Origin: Synechococcus sp. HK01-R
GTDB taxonomy: Bacteria; Cyanobacteriota; Cyanobacteriia; PCC-6307; Cyanobiaceae
Reading direction: 5' to 3'
DNA: 64,000 nucleotides
NCBI RefSeq assembly: GCF_014217855.1
Contig: NZ_CP059059.1
Span: forward strand, 1,860,001 to 1,924,000
In this document: in pieces, positions 9,234 through 18,757 of the stretch
Numbering within the stretch: position 1 is the stretch's first letter
Layout: each line of letters begins with the position of its first letter
Translations under genes and position numbers: made by a program
Notes under the pieces: generated by a model
Told to the model about the DNA's origin: nothing
Databases searched by the model: none
Seen by the model: only the letters and a program-made list of their open reading frames with translations

Positions 9234-9641
9234 TTAGGAGAGCAGGCTGTCGCGATTCAGGGCCATGATCGCCTCAACGATGCCTCTGGCGCGCGAATCG
9301 GGTAAGTCCACTTTGCGGGTCAGGGTCTCGAGAAAGGCTGTTTCTGCTGAATCGACAGAGCGGTCGGCATGGACCAATTGCGTGGCCAGGGCCAGGGCGG
9401 TTTCCTGTTGCTCCAGATTCAATTGGGGCAACGCCTGATCGACAAGCTGTTCGAGGCCTTGCTCGCGCAACACAGCCAAAAGTCCGTCAAAGAGGGCAGC
9501 CATCTCGGATTCGCTGGCGTTTTTGTACGGCGTTCGATGTTCAAGATGGCGACGCAGGGCGTGGGCCTCGTCTCTTCCCAGCACACCGTCACAAGCCACA
9601 GCTCCAAGAGCGACGGCAGCAAACGCTTCGGCCTCGGTCAT
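9234..9641 (-). CDS. TerB-like (tellurite-resistance fold) protein
   Basis: A 135-residue all-helical protein resembling the TerB/DjlA-N fold. It has the typical acidic repeats ACDGVLGRDEAHALRR near residue 15 and HADRSVDSAETAFL near residue 100, which in TerB bind metal. No signal peptide. The ATG at 9641 (MTEAEAFAAVAL) fits the domain start; the frame continues to 9716, with another ATG at 9665. TerB domains are found in stress and envelope-linked proteins, but no specific role can be given here. It lies upstream of the Psb32-like gene; a second TerB-like gene is at 13116. Confidence 0.78.
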   Translation of the reverse strand: MTEAEAFAAVALGAVACDGVLGRDEAHALRRHLEHRTPYKNASESEMAALFDGLLAVLREQGLEQLVDQALPQLNLEQQETALALATQLVHADRSVDSAETAFLETLTRKVDLPDSRARGIVEAIMALNRDSLLS

Positions 9642-9709
9642 TCCCGCTGGTGTGATCTGCCCCATTTGAGCAAGAGTGCAGCGATCTGACAGCAGCCACG
9701 ACATCACCC

Positions 9710-10372
9710 ATGCCACCAGCCGCCCGAATCAGCCTTTCTGCCGGACTGTTGGTGCTTCTGATGGCTGCTGTGAATGCAACGACTGCTCCGTCCATTCAGC
9801 CGAGCCTTGAGCGGGCTGAAGTGCTGGCGGGTTTGGCAGGTGTCGGTCTCATGCTTGTGGCCGTCCTCTGGACCAGAGCAGTGCCTAAAGCTCCTGAGGC
9901 AGTCGCTCTTGAAGGGGATCAGTCCTTTTGGCTTGTGGATGGGCTGCCGGATCCCGTTCGCCTGGAGTTGGCCTGGGGGAGCCAACTGCTCCTCACTGCC
10001 ACATCAGCAGCCACGATGCTTGTCTACTGGGATGGGAAGGTGCTGATGAGACGTGGATTGATCTGCAGCAGCCCGTTTAAGCCAGGCGCGATCTGTGAGC
10101 GCTCCACGGAGCAGGGCCAGTTGATTTCTCTGGTGAAAACTGCCTTATATCCAGGGCGCACGGAATTCGATTCTGTGCTTCCCGATCTACCGGCTGTGAT
10201 GGTTCAGCCTCTTGAAGCCAGAGGCTGGGTGGTGCTTGGAGGCTGGTCAGAGCGCTGCTTCAGCCGTTCCGATGAGCGTTGGTTCAGTGGATGGTGTGAG
10301 CGGCTCAGAATGACACTGGTGCAGGCTGACGAGTCTTCTTTGTTGACCGAGACCGACCCTCATCCAGGCTGA
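9710..10372 (+). CDS. CCB2/CCB4-like cytochrome b6f haem-attachment factor
   Basis: A 220-residue membrane protein with two N-terminal hydrophobic segments (about 7-25 and 38-54) and a soluble C-terminal domain. It resembles the complex-C assembly proteins CCB2/CCB4, which attach the c' haem to cytochrome b6 of the b6f complex. The pattern ALYPGRTEFDSVLPDLPAV and GWVVLGGWSERCF fits the family. It is divergent from the TerB-like gene and its 3' end overlaps the convergent LptC-like gene by 68 bp, an unusually long tail-to-tail overlap. Confidence 0.78.
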   Translation: MPPAARISLSAGLLVLLMAAVNATTAPSIQPSLERAEVLAGLAGVGLMLVAVLWTRAVPKAPEAVALEGDQSFWLVDGLPDPVRLELAWGSQLLLTATSAATMLVYWDGKVLMRRGLICSSPFKPGAICERSTEQGQLISLVKTALYPGRTEFDSVLPDLPAVMVQPLEARGWVVLGGWSERCFSRSDERWFSGWCERLRMTLVQADESSLLTETDPHPG

Positions 10373-11486
10373 GTTCTGAACGGACTTTGTCTCCCGGTGC
10401 AGAGAAGATAACGGTGCCTTTTCGACCCACTTTGCCTCTGAGCACCTGGCTGCGGGTGACTTGATTGTTGCTCTTTCTGCGGAGCACAACGTTCCCCTTG
10501 GCCAGAACAGCATCGTTGCTCCAATTCCATTCACAGTGATCAGCTTCGAGTTGTTCGCCGGGTTGCTGAAGTCTGCAGTCCTGACTGACCTTCAACGTGC
10601 TTTTTTTCAGGTCGACAAGGAAACCACGGCCTTCGATATTGGATCGGTCGAGGCGACCATCGAAGCGGCGTTCGCTGCTCAGGGTCTCTTTCTTGAAGTT
10701 CCATCGGGTTGTGAGGGCGTTCAGAAGGCCTTTGCGTTGAGGAAACTGCACCCGCACTGGTTCAATCAGATCAATCACTCCCTCTTGAGTATTGCCCGAC
10801 AATCGGCTGGCTTGAAGTTGTTGAAGAGTGTCTTGCTTCTCGCGTCGCTGGCCAAGCACAGGACCCTGGGCTTGCAGTGCACCATCACCGAGATTCCAGA
10901 TCGCTTTTTGGGTGCGGAGCACGCTGTTGGGATTGACGCCTGGCTTCCTCGCTTGCCCCCACTGCTCGAGCTGCACGACACCCATGAGGGTGAGATCTTG
11001 GCTGTCTTGTTGGAGCTGAGCACTGCTGGCACGGAGTCGATTGCTCTGGTCATCGGCCTGGGGGCGTTGGTCGATCACCAGCAGAGAGCGCCCGGGGGTC
11101 CAGCGGAGGCGATCTCCACGGATCAACACCTTTTGGCCCGTGAGTTGTTGAAGCTGCACATCCCCTTCCAGCAGAACCTCTTGGCCATCGTTGAGGACAA
11201 CTGCGGTCTGCGCTTTGATCGTGAAGGTCGGTTTGTTCTTGTTGTAAAGCAAGCCTGAGGGATTTCGGGCTCGCACAAGTCGGCGACCGAATTCGTAGCG
11301 AGCTTCCGGACTGTTTAGGTCCCAGTCCCTTGAACCATCTGCTTTTTTCTGCCGCAGTTCCAGCGAACGGAATACAAACGGAGGCGCGGCAGGAGCTGCG
11401 CTGTCATCGGCGGATTCACAGCCGCACAGCACCACAGAGATCAGAACGATCCCTCCAGCCAGCCGAAGACCCGGTGTTGGTCTCAT
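10305..11486 (-). CDS. LptC-like LPS export lipoprotein
   Basis: A 393-residue exported protein with a hydrophobic N-terminus and a probable lipobox (VVLCGC, Cys near residue 24). Beta-rich OstA/LptC-type repeats follow (VVLNDGQEVLLEGDVQLQQL, LVIDQRPQADDQSNRLRA). LptC bridges the inner-membrane ABC transporter and LptA in lipopolysaccharide export. The chosen ATG overlaps the metG stop by one base (TGATG), so it is coupled to metG; the open frame further upstream lies inside metG. C-terminal residues after 370 are basic and Ser/Thr-rich. Confidence 0.85.
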   Translation of the reverse strand: MRPTPGLRLAGGIVLISVVLCGCESADDSAAPAAPPFVFRSLELRQKKADGSRDWDLNSPEARYEFGRRLVRARNPSGLLYNKNKPTFTIKAQTAVVLNDGQEVLLEGDVQLQQLTGQKVLIRGDRLRWTPGRSLLVIDQRPQADDQSNRLRASSAQLQQDSQDLTLMGVVQLEQWGQARKPGVNPNSVLRTQKAIWNLGDGALQAQGPVLGQRREKQDTLQQLQASRLSGNTQEGVIDLIEPVRVQFPQRKGLLNALTTRWNFKKETLSSERRFDGRLDRSNIEGRGFLVDLKKSTLKVSQDCRLQQPGEQLEADHCEWNWSNDAVLAKGNVVLRRKSNNQVTRSQVLRGKVGRKGTVIFSAPGDKVRSELSLDEGRSRSTKKTRQPAPVSF

Positions 11487-13045
11487 CAGAGTGGTCCGTC
11501 GAGTTCGAGTCGGGCCATGACCGGTTGCGGTTGAGGGAGAGCGGATCCGCAGCGCAGCTTGCCCCAGATCAGCTCGCTCTTCCAGCGTGTTGGAGGGGCA
11601 TCGAAGCCCAGTTGGGCAAGAATCCTGGCGCTGAGGTCTGGAACGAGGGGTGAGAGGAGGAGGCCGACGAGCCGACTGCACTCGAGAACGGCATACAGAT
11701 CGGCCCCCACGATGGTTTCCTGCCCTGGTTGTTTCATTCGACTCCAAGGAGCCTGTTCATTCAGGAAGCCATTCGCGCTGATGGCCAATCCGAGAATGGC
11801 TTCGCACGCTTCCTGAAAGCGAAGCTCAGGCATGGATTGATGCACGGTCTGAATCACCGTCTCCGCTTGGGCTTTGAGGGGATGGTCCGCGAGGGCCTCC
11901 GGCTCGATCGGCGGTACGGCATCGCTGAACCACTTACGGGCCATTGATGCGGTGCGATTCAGCAGATTACCGATCGTGTTAGCGAGATCGTTATTCACCA
12001 AGTCACTGAATCGCTGTTGCTGGAAATCTCCGTCTTCACCGAATTGAATGTCACGAAGTAGGTACCAACGCACGGCATCATGACCGCAGCGTTCCAGCAG
12101 CACATCGGGATCCAGCACGTTCCCCAGTGACTTGCCCATTTTCTGGCCTTCTCGCGTCAGAAAACCGTGGCCGAACACGCGTTTGGGAACCGGCAGGCCC
12201 GCCGACATCAGCATGGCCGGCCAATACACGGCGTGAAAGCGAAGAATGTCCTTGCCAATCACTTGAACGTCTGCAGGCCAACCCACGCTCTCCAGGCGTT
12301 CCAGGTCAATGGCACCACCATCGTCGAGCAAGGCGGTGAGGTAACCAAGCAGAGCGTCAAACCACACGTAGAACGTATGGCCCTCATGCCCGGGGACCGG
12401 TAGTCCCCAGGAGACATTGACTCTGGAGATTGAAAAGTCGCGAAGGCCTCCCGCCACGAAATTCTGAATTTCTTTGCGGCGGCTGGCTGGGGCGATGAAC
12501 TCCGGCTGCTGAATCAGCTGTTCGATCCTCTCCTGGAAATTGGAGAGGCAGAAAAAAAGATTTTCTTCATCGCGCCATTCCAGTGGCTTCTGATGGGTTG
12601 GACAGCAGGGGTCCTTGGCGTTGGCAGGATCGTCCTTGAATTCTTCGCAACCCACGCAATACCAACCGGTCTGGCGGCCGCTACGGATATCCCCGGCCGC
12701 CTCACAGCGAGCGAAAAACGCTTGCACCAGGGGGCGATGACGGTCTGCCGTCGTGCGCACAAAGCGATCGTTACTGATCCCCCACTGCCGCCAGGCCTCC
12801 TGGTAGCGGGCCGTGATTCGATCACAGTGGTCCTGGGGGGCGATTCCCTGTTCGCTCGCCGTTCGCTGAATCTTTTGGCCATGCTCGTCAACGCCAGTGA
12901 TGAAGACCACCTCTTGACCTTCCAGGCGCTGATAACGGGCTAGAGCATCACAGGCAATCGTCGTGTAAGTGCTGCCGAGATGGGGCTTGTCGTTGACGTA
13001 ATAAAGCGGAGTTGTGAGGCTGTAGGTCATCGCTTCGGCGGTCAC
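11486..13045 (-). CDS. metG: Methionyl-tRNA synthetase
   Basis: A 519-residue class I aminoacyl-tRNA synthetase charging tRNA-Met. The HIGH-equivalent motif is PHLGS near residue 21 and the KMSKS-equivalent is KMGKS near residue 306. A zinc-knuckle insertion (CVGCEEF...CCPTH) sits near residues 130-150. No C-terminal tRNA-binding extension, so it is the short form. The start could be at 13045 or five codons later at MTYSLTTP. A 70-bp spacer separates it from the divergent TerB/Mo-nitro_C gene, so both promoters must fit there. Confidence 0.97.
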   Translation of the reverse strand: MTAEAMTYSLTTPLYYVNDKPHLGSTYTTIACDALARYQRLEGQEVVFITGVDEHGQKIQRTASEQGIAPQDHCDRITARYQEAWRQWGISNDRFVRTTADRHRPLVQAFFARCEAAGDIRSGRQTGWYCVGCEEFKDDPANAKDPCCPTHQKPLEWRDEENLFFCLSNFQERIEQLIQQPEFIAPASRRKEIQNFVAGGLRDFSISRVNVSWGLPVPGHEGHTFYVWFDALLGYLTALLDDGGAIDLERLESVGWPADVQVIGKDILRFHAVYWPAMLMSAGLPVPKRVFGHGFLTREGQKMGKSLGNVLDPDVLLERCGHDAVRWYLLRDIQFGEDGDFQQQRFSDLVNNDLANTIGNLLNRTASMARKWFSDAVPPIEPEALADHPLKAQAETVIQTVHQSMPELRFQEACEAILGLAISANGFLNEQAPWSRMKQPGQETIVGADLYAVLECSRLVGLLLSPLVPDLSARILAQLGFDAPPTRWKSELIWGKLRCGSALPQPQPVMARLELDGPL

Positions 13046-13115
13046 TCCTGGCCTCAGGCTTGACGCTGGATCCTAACGACCGCTCCTCGCCGCATCTTTT
13101 GCGAAGGTTCTCCCC

Positions 13116-13763
13116 ATGGCCTCTCCTGAGCAGCTTGATCCCTCACTCCAGGTCTGGCTCGCGGCCCTGCACCAACTGGCTCTGGCCGATGGTGATTTTG
13201 ACGCCGTAGAACGGCGCATGCTCGCCGAGCACCTCTCGGAAACCCTGCCGGAATCGGAACTCGACTGGGAGGCGATGGGGCCGGTGCACGATGCTGATTT
13301 GGCGCGGCTTCTCGCGGCAGATCCCACCGTCGCGGAACAGTTCCTGCGCACCGCCGTGGTGGTAGCCCTTGCCGATGGCCATCTCAGCCGCGCAGAACTC
13401 GATCTGCTGCAGCACTGGGCCGAGTTGCTCGGCTGTGATCAGGCGCCGCTGGCGGGCCTGCAACCCTGCATCGACCATCTCAGCGATGACGACTGGCATC
13501 CTTTGGAACCGCTCAAGCACTGGCTTGATGAACTCGATCCTTCCGATCCGCGGGTGGCCGGATTCATCGTCAATCTGATCCCCTCTCAGTGCCCGTTTGA
13601 ACGCGACATCGTCCTATTCGGCCACAAGCTGGTGCACATCCCGCCGATGTGCAAACTGAATCCTCTTTACGACCAACTCGTGGGACTTCGCTTCCGCTGC
13701 CTCGGCCATCTTTCGCAAGAACAGCAGTTGCGCATCTGCCGCAAGGATTCCGCCCAGGCATGA
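13116..13763 (+). CDS. TerB-like domain + Mo-nitro_C domain protein
   Basis: A 215-residue soluble protein. The first 130 residues are a TerB-like helical domain with acidic LALADGDFDAVERRML and VALADGHLSRAELDLL repeats. The last 75 match the domain called Mo-dependent nitrogenase C-terminal (IVNLIPSQCPFERDI and HIPPMCKLNPLYDQL). That name is historical: the domain occurs in many non-fixing cyanobacteria and there is no nitrogenase gene here. Its stop overlaps the next start (ATGA), so it is coupled to the flavoprotein gene. Confidence 0.85.
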   Translation: MASPEQLDPSLQVWLAALHQLALADGDFDAVERRMLAEHLSETLPESELDWEAMGPVHDADLARLLAADPTVAEQFLRTAVVVALADGHLSRAELDLLQHWAELLGCDQAPLAGLQPCIDHLSDDDWHPLEPLKHWLDELDPSDPRVAGFIVNLIPSQCPFERDIVLFGHKLVHIPPMCKLNPLYDQLVGLRFRCLGHLSQEQQLRICRKDSAQA

Positions 13764-15577
13764 GCGCCTCCCTCGATACGGTCGAAGTGCTCGTGTGGGG
13801 GGGCGGCACCGGTGGTGCGGCCGCTGCCATCCAGTCCGCTCGTGGCGGTGCCTCCACGCTTCTACTGACCCCAGGCAGTTGGCTCGGGGGAATGGTCAGT
13901 GCTGCTGGGGTGTGCTGCCCCGATGGCAATGAGCTCACCCCCTGGCAGACAGGACTATGGGGTGCCTTTCTGCGGGAGTTGGAGCGTCGTGAACCGGACG
14001 GGCTTGATCACAACTGGGTGAGCTGTTTTGGCTACCGCCCGACCACGGCGGAGCAGATCCTCCAGGACTGGGTGGCCGCTGAGCCCAAGCTTCTCTGGTG
14101 GCCCCGTTGCCGCTTGCTGGAGGTCGAACGCCAGCACTCCTTGATCACGGCGGTGCGCGTTGACGTCGACGGAGAGCAACGCCGGGTGGGCTGTCAGGTG
14201 GTGATCGATGGCAGCGATCGGGGGGATCTGCTCCCCTTGGCGGAGGCGCCTTTCCGCTTTGGCTGGGAGGTGCAGGAGCAATGGGGTGAGCCGAGTGCCC
14301 CAAGCCGCCAACGGCTAGCAACGGAGCCTTTTTTCCAAGAGCAACCGGTGCAATCCCCCACCTGGGTGGTGATGGGCCAGTTGCAGAACGCGCACCTGCA
14401 GGCGGATCCCGCCCGCGGCATCGATCCTGACGGATGCCCCAAGCTGCCGGCAACGTTCGAACGCGCCTGTGAGGCCTTTGGCCTGGAGCGCACCCTCACC
14501 TATGGGCGCCTGCCTGGTGGCTTGGTCATGCTCAACTGGCCCCTGCATGGCAATGATTGGCACTGGGGGCTGGATCGGGCCTTTGGCGGAGATCCACAAC
14601 AGGAGGCGGAGCTCTATGCCGAAATGCAGGCCTACAGCCTGCGTTTTGCCGAGGCCCTGATCGAGGCAAGTGGAGGGTGGCTGCAACTCGGCGATGCGTT
14701 TCCTGCCGAATCAGGCAGCCCGGCCCCTTGGCTGGCGGCCATGCCCTACTGGCGGGAGGGGCGGCGCATGGTGGGACGCGCCACGGTGATCGAGCAGGAT
14801 CTGTTGCCCCTTGGCGAGGGGGCTTCGTGCGCTGCCATGCCGATGGATGCAGCCGGTGCGCTGCAATCGATCGCTGTGGGCAATTACGCCAATGACCATC
14901 ACTATCCCGGGCCGGATTGGCCCTTGGCAGCCAAAAGCTGCCGTTGGGGTGGGCGCTGGACGGGAACACCGTTCTGCATTCCCTACGGTGCGCTGGTCAG
15001 TGCCGAGATCGACAATCTGCTGGCGGCTGACAAGGCCATCAGCACCAGCCACATGGCCAATGGCGCCACTCGCCTGCAGCCCCTTGTTCTCAATGTGGGC
15101 CAGGCGGCAGGCGCTGCTGCGGCCCTGGCGGTGCAGCTGAACTGCAGGCCCGCGAATCTGTCACCCCTTCACGTTCAACAACGGCTGATTGGGGATCCGC
15201 AGGCGCCATCAGCTGCGTTGCCTCTTTGGGACACGCCATGGCATCACCCGCTATGGCGTGATCGTCAGCGTTCAGCGCTGGCCGATCCCACAAGCTTGAT
15301 GCACCAGGCACCGACTCCGCCCAGCGGGTTTGTCTCTGACGCCGACTCAGGTGGTGTCCCAACCGCACGGCAGGTCTCGCACTGGCCAGGGCACTTGGTG
15401 CCTGATGGCTCAGGGGGGTTCACCCTCCACCAGGGCCAAGGGATCTCCTGGCCGCTGATCACCTTGGAACCTTCGATCCATCACTGGCTGGCGCAGCTTG
15501 AGAGGCCGATCGACATCAACCTTGTTGGGGTTGTGAATCGATGGGGCCCTTGGCTTCGCGTGATTGCTGTGGCGTGA
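13760..15577 (+). CDS. FAD-dependent oxidoreductase
   Basis: A 605-residue flavoprotein with a Rossmann FAD-binding motif right after the start (VLVWGGGTGGAAAAI, residues 9-23) and the FAD-oxidoreductase features QVVIDGSDRGDLLP and the C-terminal NVGQAAGAAAALAVQL. It belongs to the FAD_oxidored group; substrate unknown. The start chosen overlaps the preceding gene by 4 bp; the frame runs upstream inside that gene but would be a shadow. A purine-type permease follows 41 bp later, which may or may not be functionally linked. Confidence 0.88.
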   Translation: MSASLDTVEVLVWGGGTGGAAAAIQSARGGASTLLLTPGSWLGGMVSAAGVCCPDGNELTPWQTGLWGAFLRELERREPDGLDHNWVSCFGYRPTTAEQILQDWVAAEPKLLWWPRCRLLEVERQHSLITAVRVDVDGEQRRVGCQVVIDGSDRGDLLPLAEAPFRFGWEVQEQWGEPSAPSRQRLATEPFFQEQPVQSPTWVVMGQLQNAHLQADPARGIDPDGCPKLPATFERACEAFGLERTLTYGRLPGGLVMLNWPLHGNDWHWGLDRAFGGDPQQEAELYAEMQAYSLRFAEALIEASGGWLQLGDAFPAESGSPAPWLAAMPYWREGRRMVGRATVIEQDLLPLGEGASCAAMPMDAAGALQSIAVGNYANDHHYPGPDWPLAAKSCRWGGRWTGTPFCIPYGALVSAEIDNLLAADKAISTSHMANGATRLQPLVLNVGQAAGAAAALAVQLNCRPANLSPLHVQQRLIGDPQAPSAALPLWDTPWHHPLWRDRQRSALADPTSLMHQAPTPPSGFVSDADSGGVPTARQVSHWPGHLVPDGSGGFTLHQGQGISWPLITLEPSIHHWLAQLERPIDINLVGVVNRWGPWLRVIAVA

Positions 15578-15618
15578 ATGGAACAATGCTGAGTGCCCAT
15601 GCGTTCCGGCGCAACTGA

Positions 15619-17211
15619 ATGCCCACTGCACTGACGCGCTTTCTGGGTCCCTGGAGACCCGGTGATCTGGATGGCTTCCTGGCTCTGGGCCTGAACAATC
15701 TGATTCAGATTCTGCTGATCATCAGCCTCTGCCGTGGCATCCTCGGTTACCCCGATGCCCTGCTGTTCGGGCAGATCCTGCCAGCGGTTGGCGTCAGCCT
15801 GTTGGTCGGCAATCTGGCTTACACCCACCTGGCCAGACGCCTCGCTGCTCGTGAACAGCGCAGTGACTGCACAGCACTCCCCTATGGGATCAACACGGTC
15901 AGCTTGTTCGCCTACATCTTCCTGGTGATGCTGCCCGTGAAGCTGGCGGCTCTGAACAGTGGCCTGCCGGAGGCAGCCGCTATCACACGCTCCTGGCATG
16001 CTGGCATGGTGGCCTGCCTGGGCTCAGGCCTGATCGAAACGGCGGGTGCTTTTTGCGCCGATCGCTTGAGACGCTGGTTGCCTCGTGCCGCATTGCTCTC
16101 CACGCTCGCCGGCATCGCTCTCGGTTACATCGCCCTTGGTTTTCTGTTGCGCACTTATGCCAATCCACTGGTTGGATTGGCGAGTCTGGCTGTCATTTTG
16201 CTTGGTTACTACGCCAGGGTTCGGTGGCCTTTACCCACGGGGTTGATGGCCGTGTTGCTGGGCATGGTGCTCGCCTGGAGTAGCGGTCTGATTCATCCCT
16301 CGGCAAGTGGTTGGCAGGCAAGCCTCAGCACAGTCACGCTTCAAACCCCAACACTGCAACTCACCACCCTCTGGCAGGCACGCGCCGACTTGGTTCCCTG
16401 GCTTGGGGTGATCGTGCCGATGGGTCTGTTCAATGTGATCGGGTCCCTACAGAATCTCGATAGCGCCGATGCCGCAGGAGACCGCTACGGCACCCGCTCC
16501 TGCCTCCTGATTGATGGCATCGGCACGTTGGCAGCCGCGGCCTTGGGATCCTGCTTTCCGACAACGATCTACATCGGTCATTCAGGCTTCAAAGACCTCG
16601 GGGCCCGTTCGGGTTATTCGTGGCTCAATGGTGTGGTGATGGGAGCAGCCTGCTTCCTTGGACTGTTCGGCCTGATCGCACTGCTAGTTCCCATTGATGC
16701 CGGCATGGCGATCGTGCTCTACATCGGGATCGCGATGACGTCACAGGCGTTTCAGGCCACACCCTCCAGGCATGCGCCGGCCGTGGTGTTGGGGATCCTG
16801 CCTGGCCTGGCGGGATGGGGAGCGCAATTGCTGAAAGCTGGCCTGCGAACAGGAGCATTGGGGAGCGAGGCCAGACCCTTCAACGAGGCGATGATCACCC
16901 AGTTGGCATCAGGTGATGTCTGGGCTGCGGGTGCCTTTGCGCTTGAGCAAGGACAGATCATCACAGCGATGCTGTTAGCGGCCCTGTTGGTCTTCGCCAT
17001 TGAAAAGCGGTTTCTTGCTGCGGCGGTCTGTAGCGGCTCAGCAGCTGTTCTGGCCTGGTTCGGGGTGCTGCATGCCTGGACGTTCTCAACAGCAGACACG
17101 GTTTTAAATCTTGGCTGGGGTACTGGCCAGCCATGGGCGATTGCCTATGGCGTTATCACTGTGTTGATTCTGATTGCCCGGGTGCTTCCGCAAGATTCTC
17201 AAATCGATTGA
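15619..17211 (+). CDS. NCS2-family nucleobase permease
   Basis: A 530-residue membrane transporter with 12-14 predicted hydrophobic segments. Similarity is to the AzgA-like branch of the NCS2 family (purine/xanthine permeases): the early segment LGLNNLIQILLIISLC, a central IVPMGLFNVIGSLQNL and SCFPTTIYIGHSGFK. It would import a purine or related base with protons; the substrate cannot be told from sequence. It lies between the flavoprotein and the CPA1 antiporter on the same strand. Confidence 0.85.
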   Translation: MPTALTRFLGPWRPGDLDGFLALGLNNLIQILLIISLCRGILGYPDALLFGQILPAVGVSLLVGNLAYTHLARRLAAREQRSDCTALPYGINTVSLFAYIFLVMLPVKLAALNSGLPEAAAITRSWHAGMVACLGSGLIETAGAFCADRLRRWLPRAALLSTLAGIALGYIALGFLLRTYANPLVGLASLAVILLGYYARVRWPLPTGLMAVLLGMVLAWSSGLIHPSASGWQASLSTVTLQTPTLQLTTLWQARADLVPWLGVIVPMGLFNVIGSLQNLDSADAAGDRYGTRSCLLIDGIGTLAAAALGSCFPTTIYIGHSGFKDLGARSGYSWLNGVVMGAACFLGLFGLIALLVPIDAGMAIVLYIGIAMTSQAFQATPSRHAPAVVLGILPGLAGWGAQLLKAGLRTGALGSEARPFNEAMITQLASGDVWAAGAFALEQGQIITAMLLAALLVFAIEKRFLAAAVCSGSAAVLAWFGVLHAWTFSTADTVLNLGWGTGQPWAIAYGVITVLILIARVLPQDSQID

Positions 17212-17282
17212 TCAGCCTGGACTTGGAGGGGTTCTTCTGCTTCACCGACCCTGGTGCTGCAGCGACAAGGCCAAAGGCTGAG

Positions 17283-18644
17283 ATGATGACGGCAAGGTTG
17301 GCTCAGACCTTGGTGCTTGGCTCTTTACTGATTACCTTCAACATTCCCAGCCCTCATCTGGAGGGCACGCTGTTACCGCGAGGTTTCTTCCTCGGCGTTG
17401 GCTTGATCTATCTGGCAGCCCTTGCCGTCGACCGACTGGCGGCGAGCTGGCGAATTCCAGGGGCTGCCGCTGTCTTGCTCCTGGGCCTCCTCATTCCCAC
17501 GGCATGGTTGAACCAGTCCCAGCTCCTTGATGCCATTCACGAGGAAACCGTGCATCGGGTCAGCCTGGCGCTGCTGATGTTCTACGCCGGTCTTAGGACC
17601 GATTTCAGGCGTATTCGCGGTATGGCCATGGCTGGTCTGCGGCTTGGCTCTACAGGCGTTGTGATCACAGTTGCGACTACGGCTTCGGCACTGCTTTTAC
17701 TCTCGCCTTGGCTCTTCCATCACATACCACCGGCCGCCGCGTTGCTGGCTGTCTGCTGCCTGGGAGCCACGGACAGTGGGGCCATCGAAGATCTGCTGCA
17801 AGCCGTTGGTCATCCGATCCGTGCGCGCTTGAGGCATCTCTTGCAGTTTGAGGCGGCGGTGAGTTCGCTGGTCACATTGCTGGGGTTTGGGATGTTAGCT
17901 GGTGTTCTACAGGCCAACCACCATGGTGATCATCAAGCACTGCATGGTCTGTTTGCGATGCGGCTGACTGAACAGCTCGCGGCTGTAGGTCTTCACCTGC
18001 TGGCAGGTGTCATGGCCGGCCTGGTCGTGGGTGGCGTGGCACCGCGCTTGATTGATGCCCTGGTGCGTTCTGAGCCGATGTTGTTGTTGGTCACAGTGGC
18101 GCTGGCGTTCGTGGCATACGGGTTCGGCCAGATCCTTGGTGGTGGAGGGCTGCTGGCCGTTTTCGTGGCGGGCGTGTTGCTATCGAATGGTCGTTACCGA
18201 ATCGGTCGCTTTGAGCAGCAGGCCCTGTGCCGGGTCATGCATCCGCTCAACACGGCCGCTGAAATCACGGTGTTGCTGCTGCTTGGTTTGCTGGTGAAGC
18301 CCGTGGCATTGCTGTCAGTACTGGCTCTAGGTCTTGCACTCGCGGTGGTGGTTCCCGTGGCTCGGCTGCTGATGGTCATCGTGCTGTTGCCTGCAAAGCG
18401 GTTCCCCTGGCACAATCGCCTCGTGGTTGCCGGATTTGGATTGCGGGGGGCAGTGCCCTTGGCGTTGGCGGTGTCGATGACGGAAGAGCTACCGCATCTC
18501 AGTGGCGTTGCAGCACCCTTGGCCGAACCCTTGGGAGAGCAACTCTTGGCTCTGCTTTTTATTATCGTATTGGCTGATTTGTTGCTCCAGCCTCTGTTGG
18601 TTCGACATTCAAAACTGGTCAACCCAAATAATGTCAAACCCTAA
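17283..18644 (+). CDS. CPA1-type cation:proton antiporter
   Basis: A 453-residue membrane protein with about 12 hydrophobic segments, of the Na+(K+)/H+ exchanger (CPA1/NhaP) family. The ion-binding helix motif reads CLGATDSGAIEDLL near residue 160, keeping the acidic residue of the TDP signature, and the later RGAVPLALAVSM segment is typical. The chosen ATG (MMTARLAQTL) gives a normal first helix; the longer frame begins inside the NCS2 gene. It is the last intact gene before the decayed island. Confidence 0.88.
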   Translation: MMTARLAQTLVLGSLLITFNIPSPHLEGTLLPRGFFLGVGLIYLAALAVDRLAASWRIPGAAAVLLLGLLIPTAWLNQSQLLDAIHEETVHRVSLALLMFYAGLRTDFRRIRGMAMAGLRLGSTGVVITVATTASALLLLSPWLFHHIPPAAALLAVCCLGATDSGAIEDLLQAVGHPIRARLRHLLQFEAAVSSLVTLLGFGMLAGVLQANHHGDHQALHGLFAMRLTEQLAAVGLHLLAGVMAGLVVGGVAPRLIDALVRSEPMLLLVTVALAFVAYGFGQILGGGGLLAVFVAGVLLSNGRYRIGRFEQQALCRVMHPLNTAAEITVLLLLGLLVKPVALLSVLALGLALAVVVPVARLLMVIVLLPAKRFPWHNRLVVAGFGLRGAVPLALAVSMTEELPHLSGVAAPLAEPLGEQLLALLFIIVLADLLLQPLLVRHSKLVNPNNVKP

Positions 18645-18757
18645 ATGTCAATCAACTGGCCCCTAATGATCGCCGACTACGAGTTCAGAAGGTGCTGACG
18701 GAGTGGAAGTTTCCTATTTCCAGGATAAAATCGTTATAATCAGAACTGATAGCATTG

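Noticed and set aside
13116-13763. Nitrogenase-related domain as a hint of nitrogen fixation
   Set aside because: The Mo-nitro_C domain is common in non-fixing cyanobacteria, and no nif gene is present.
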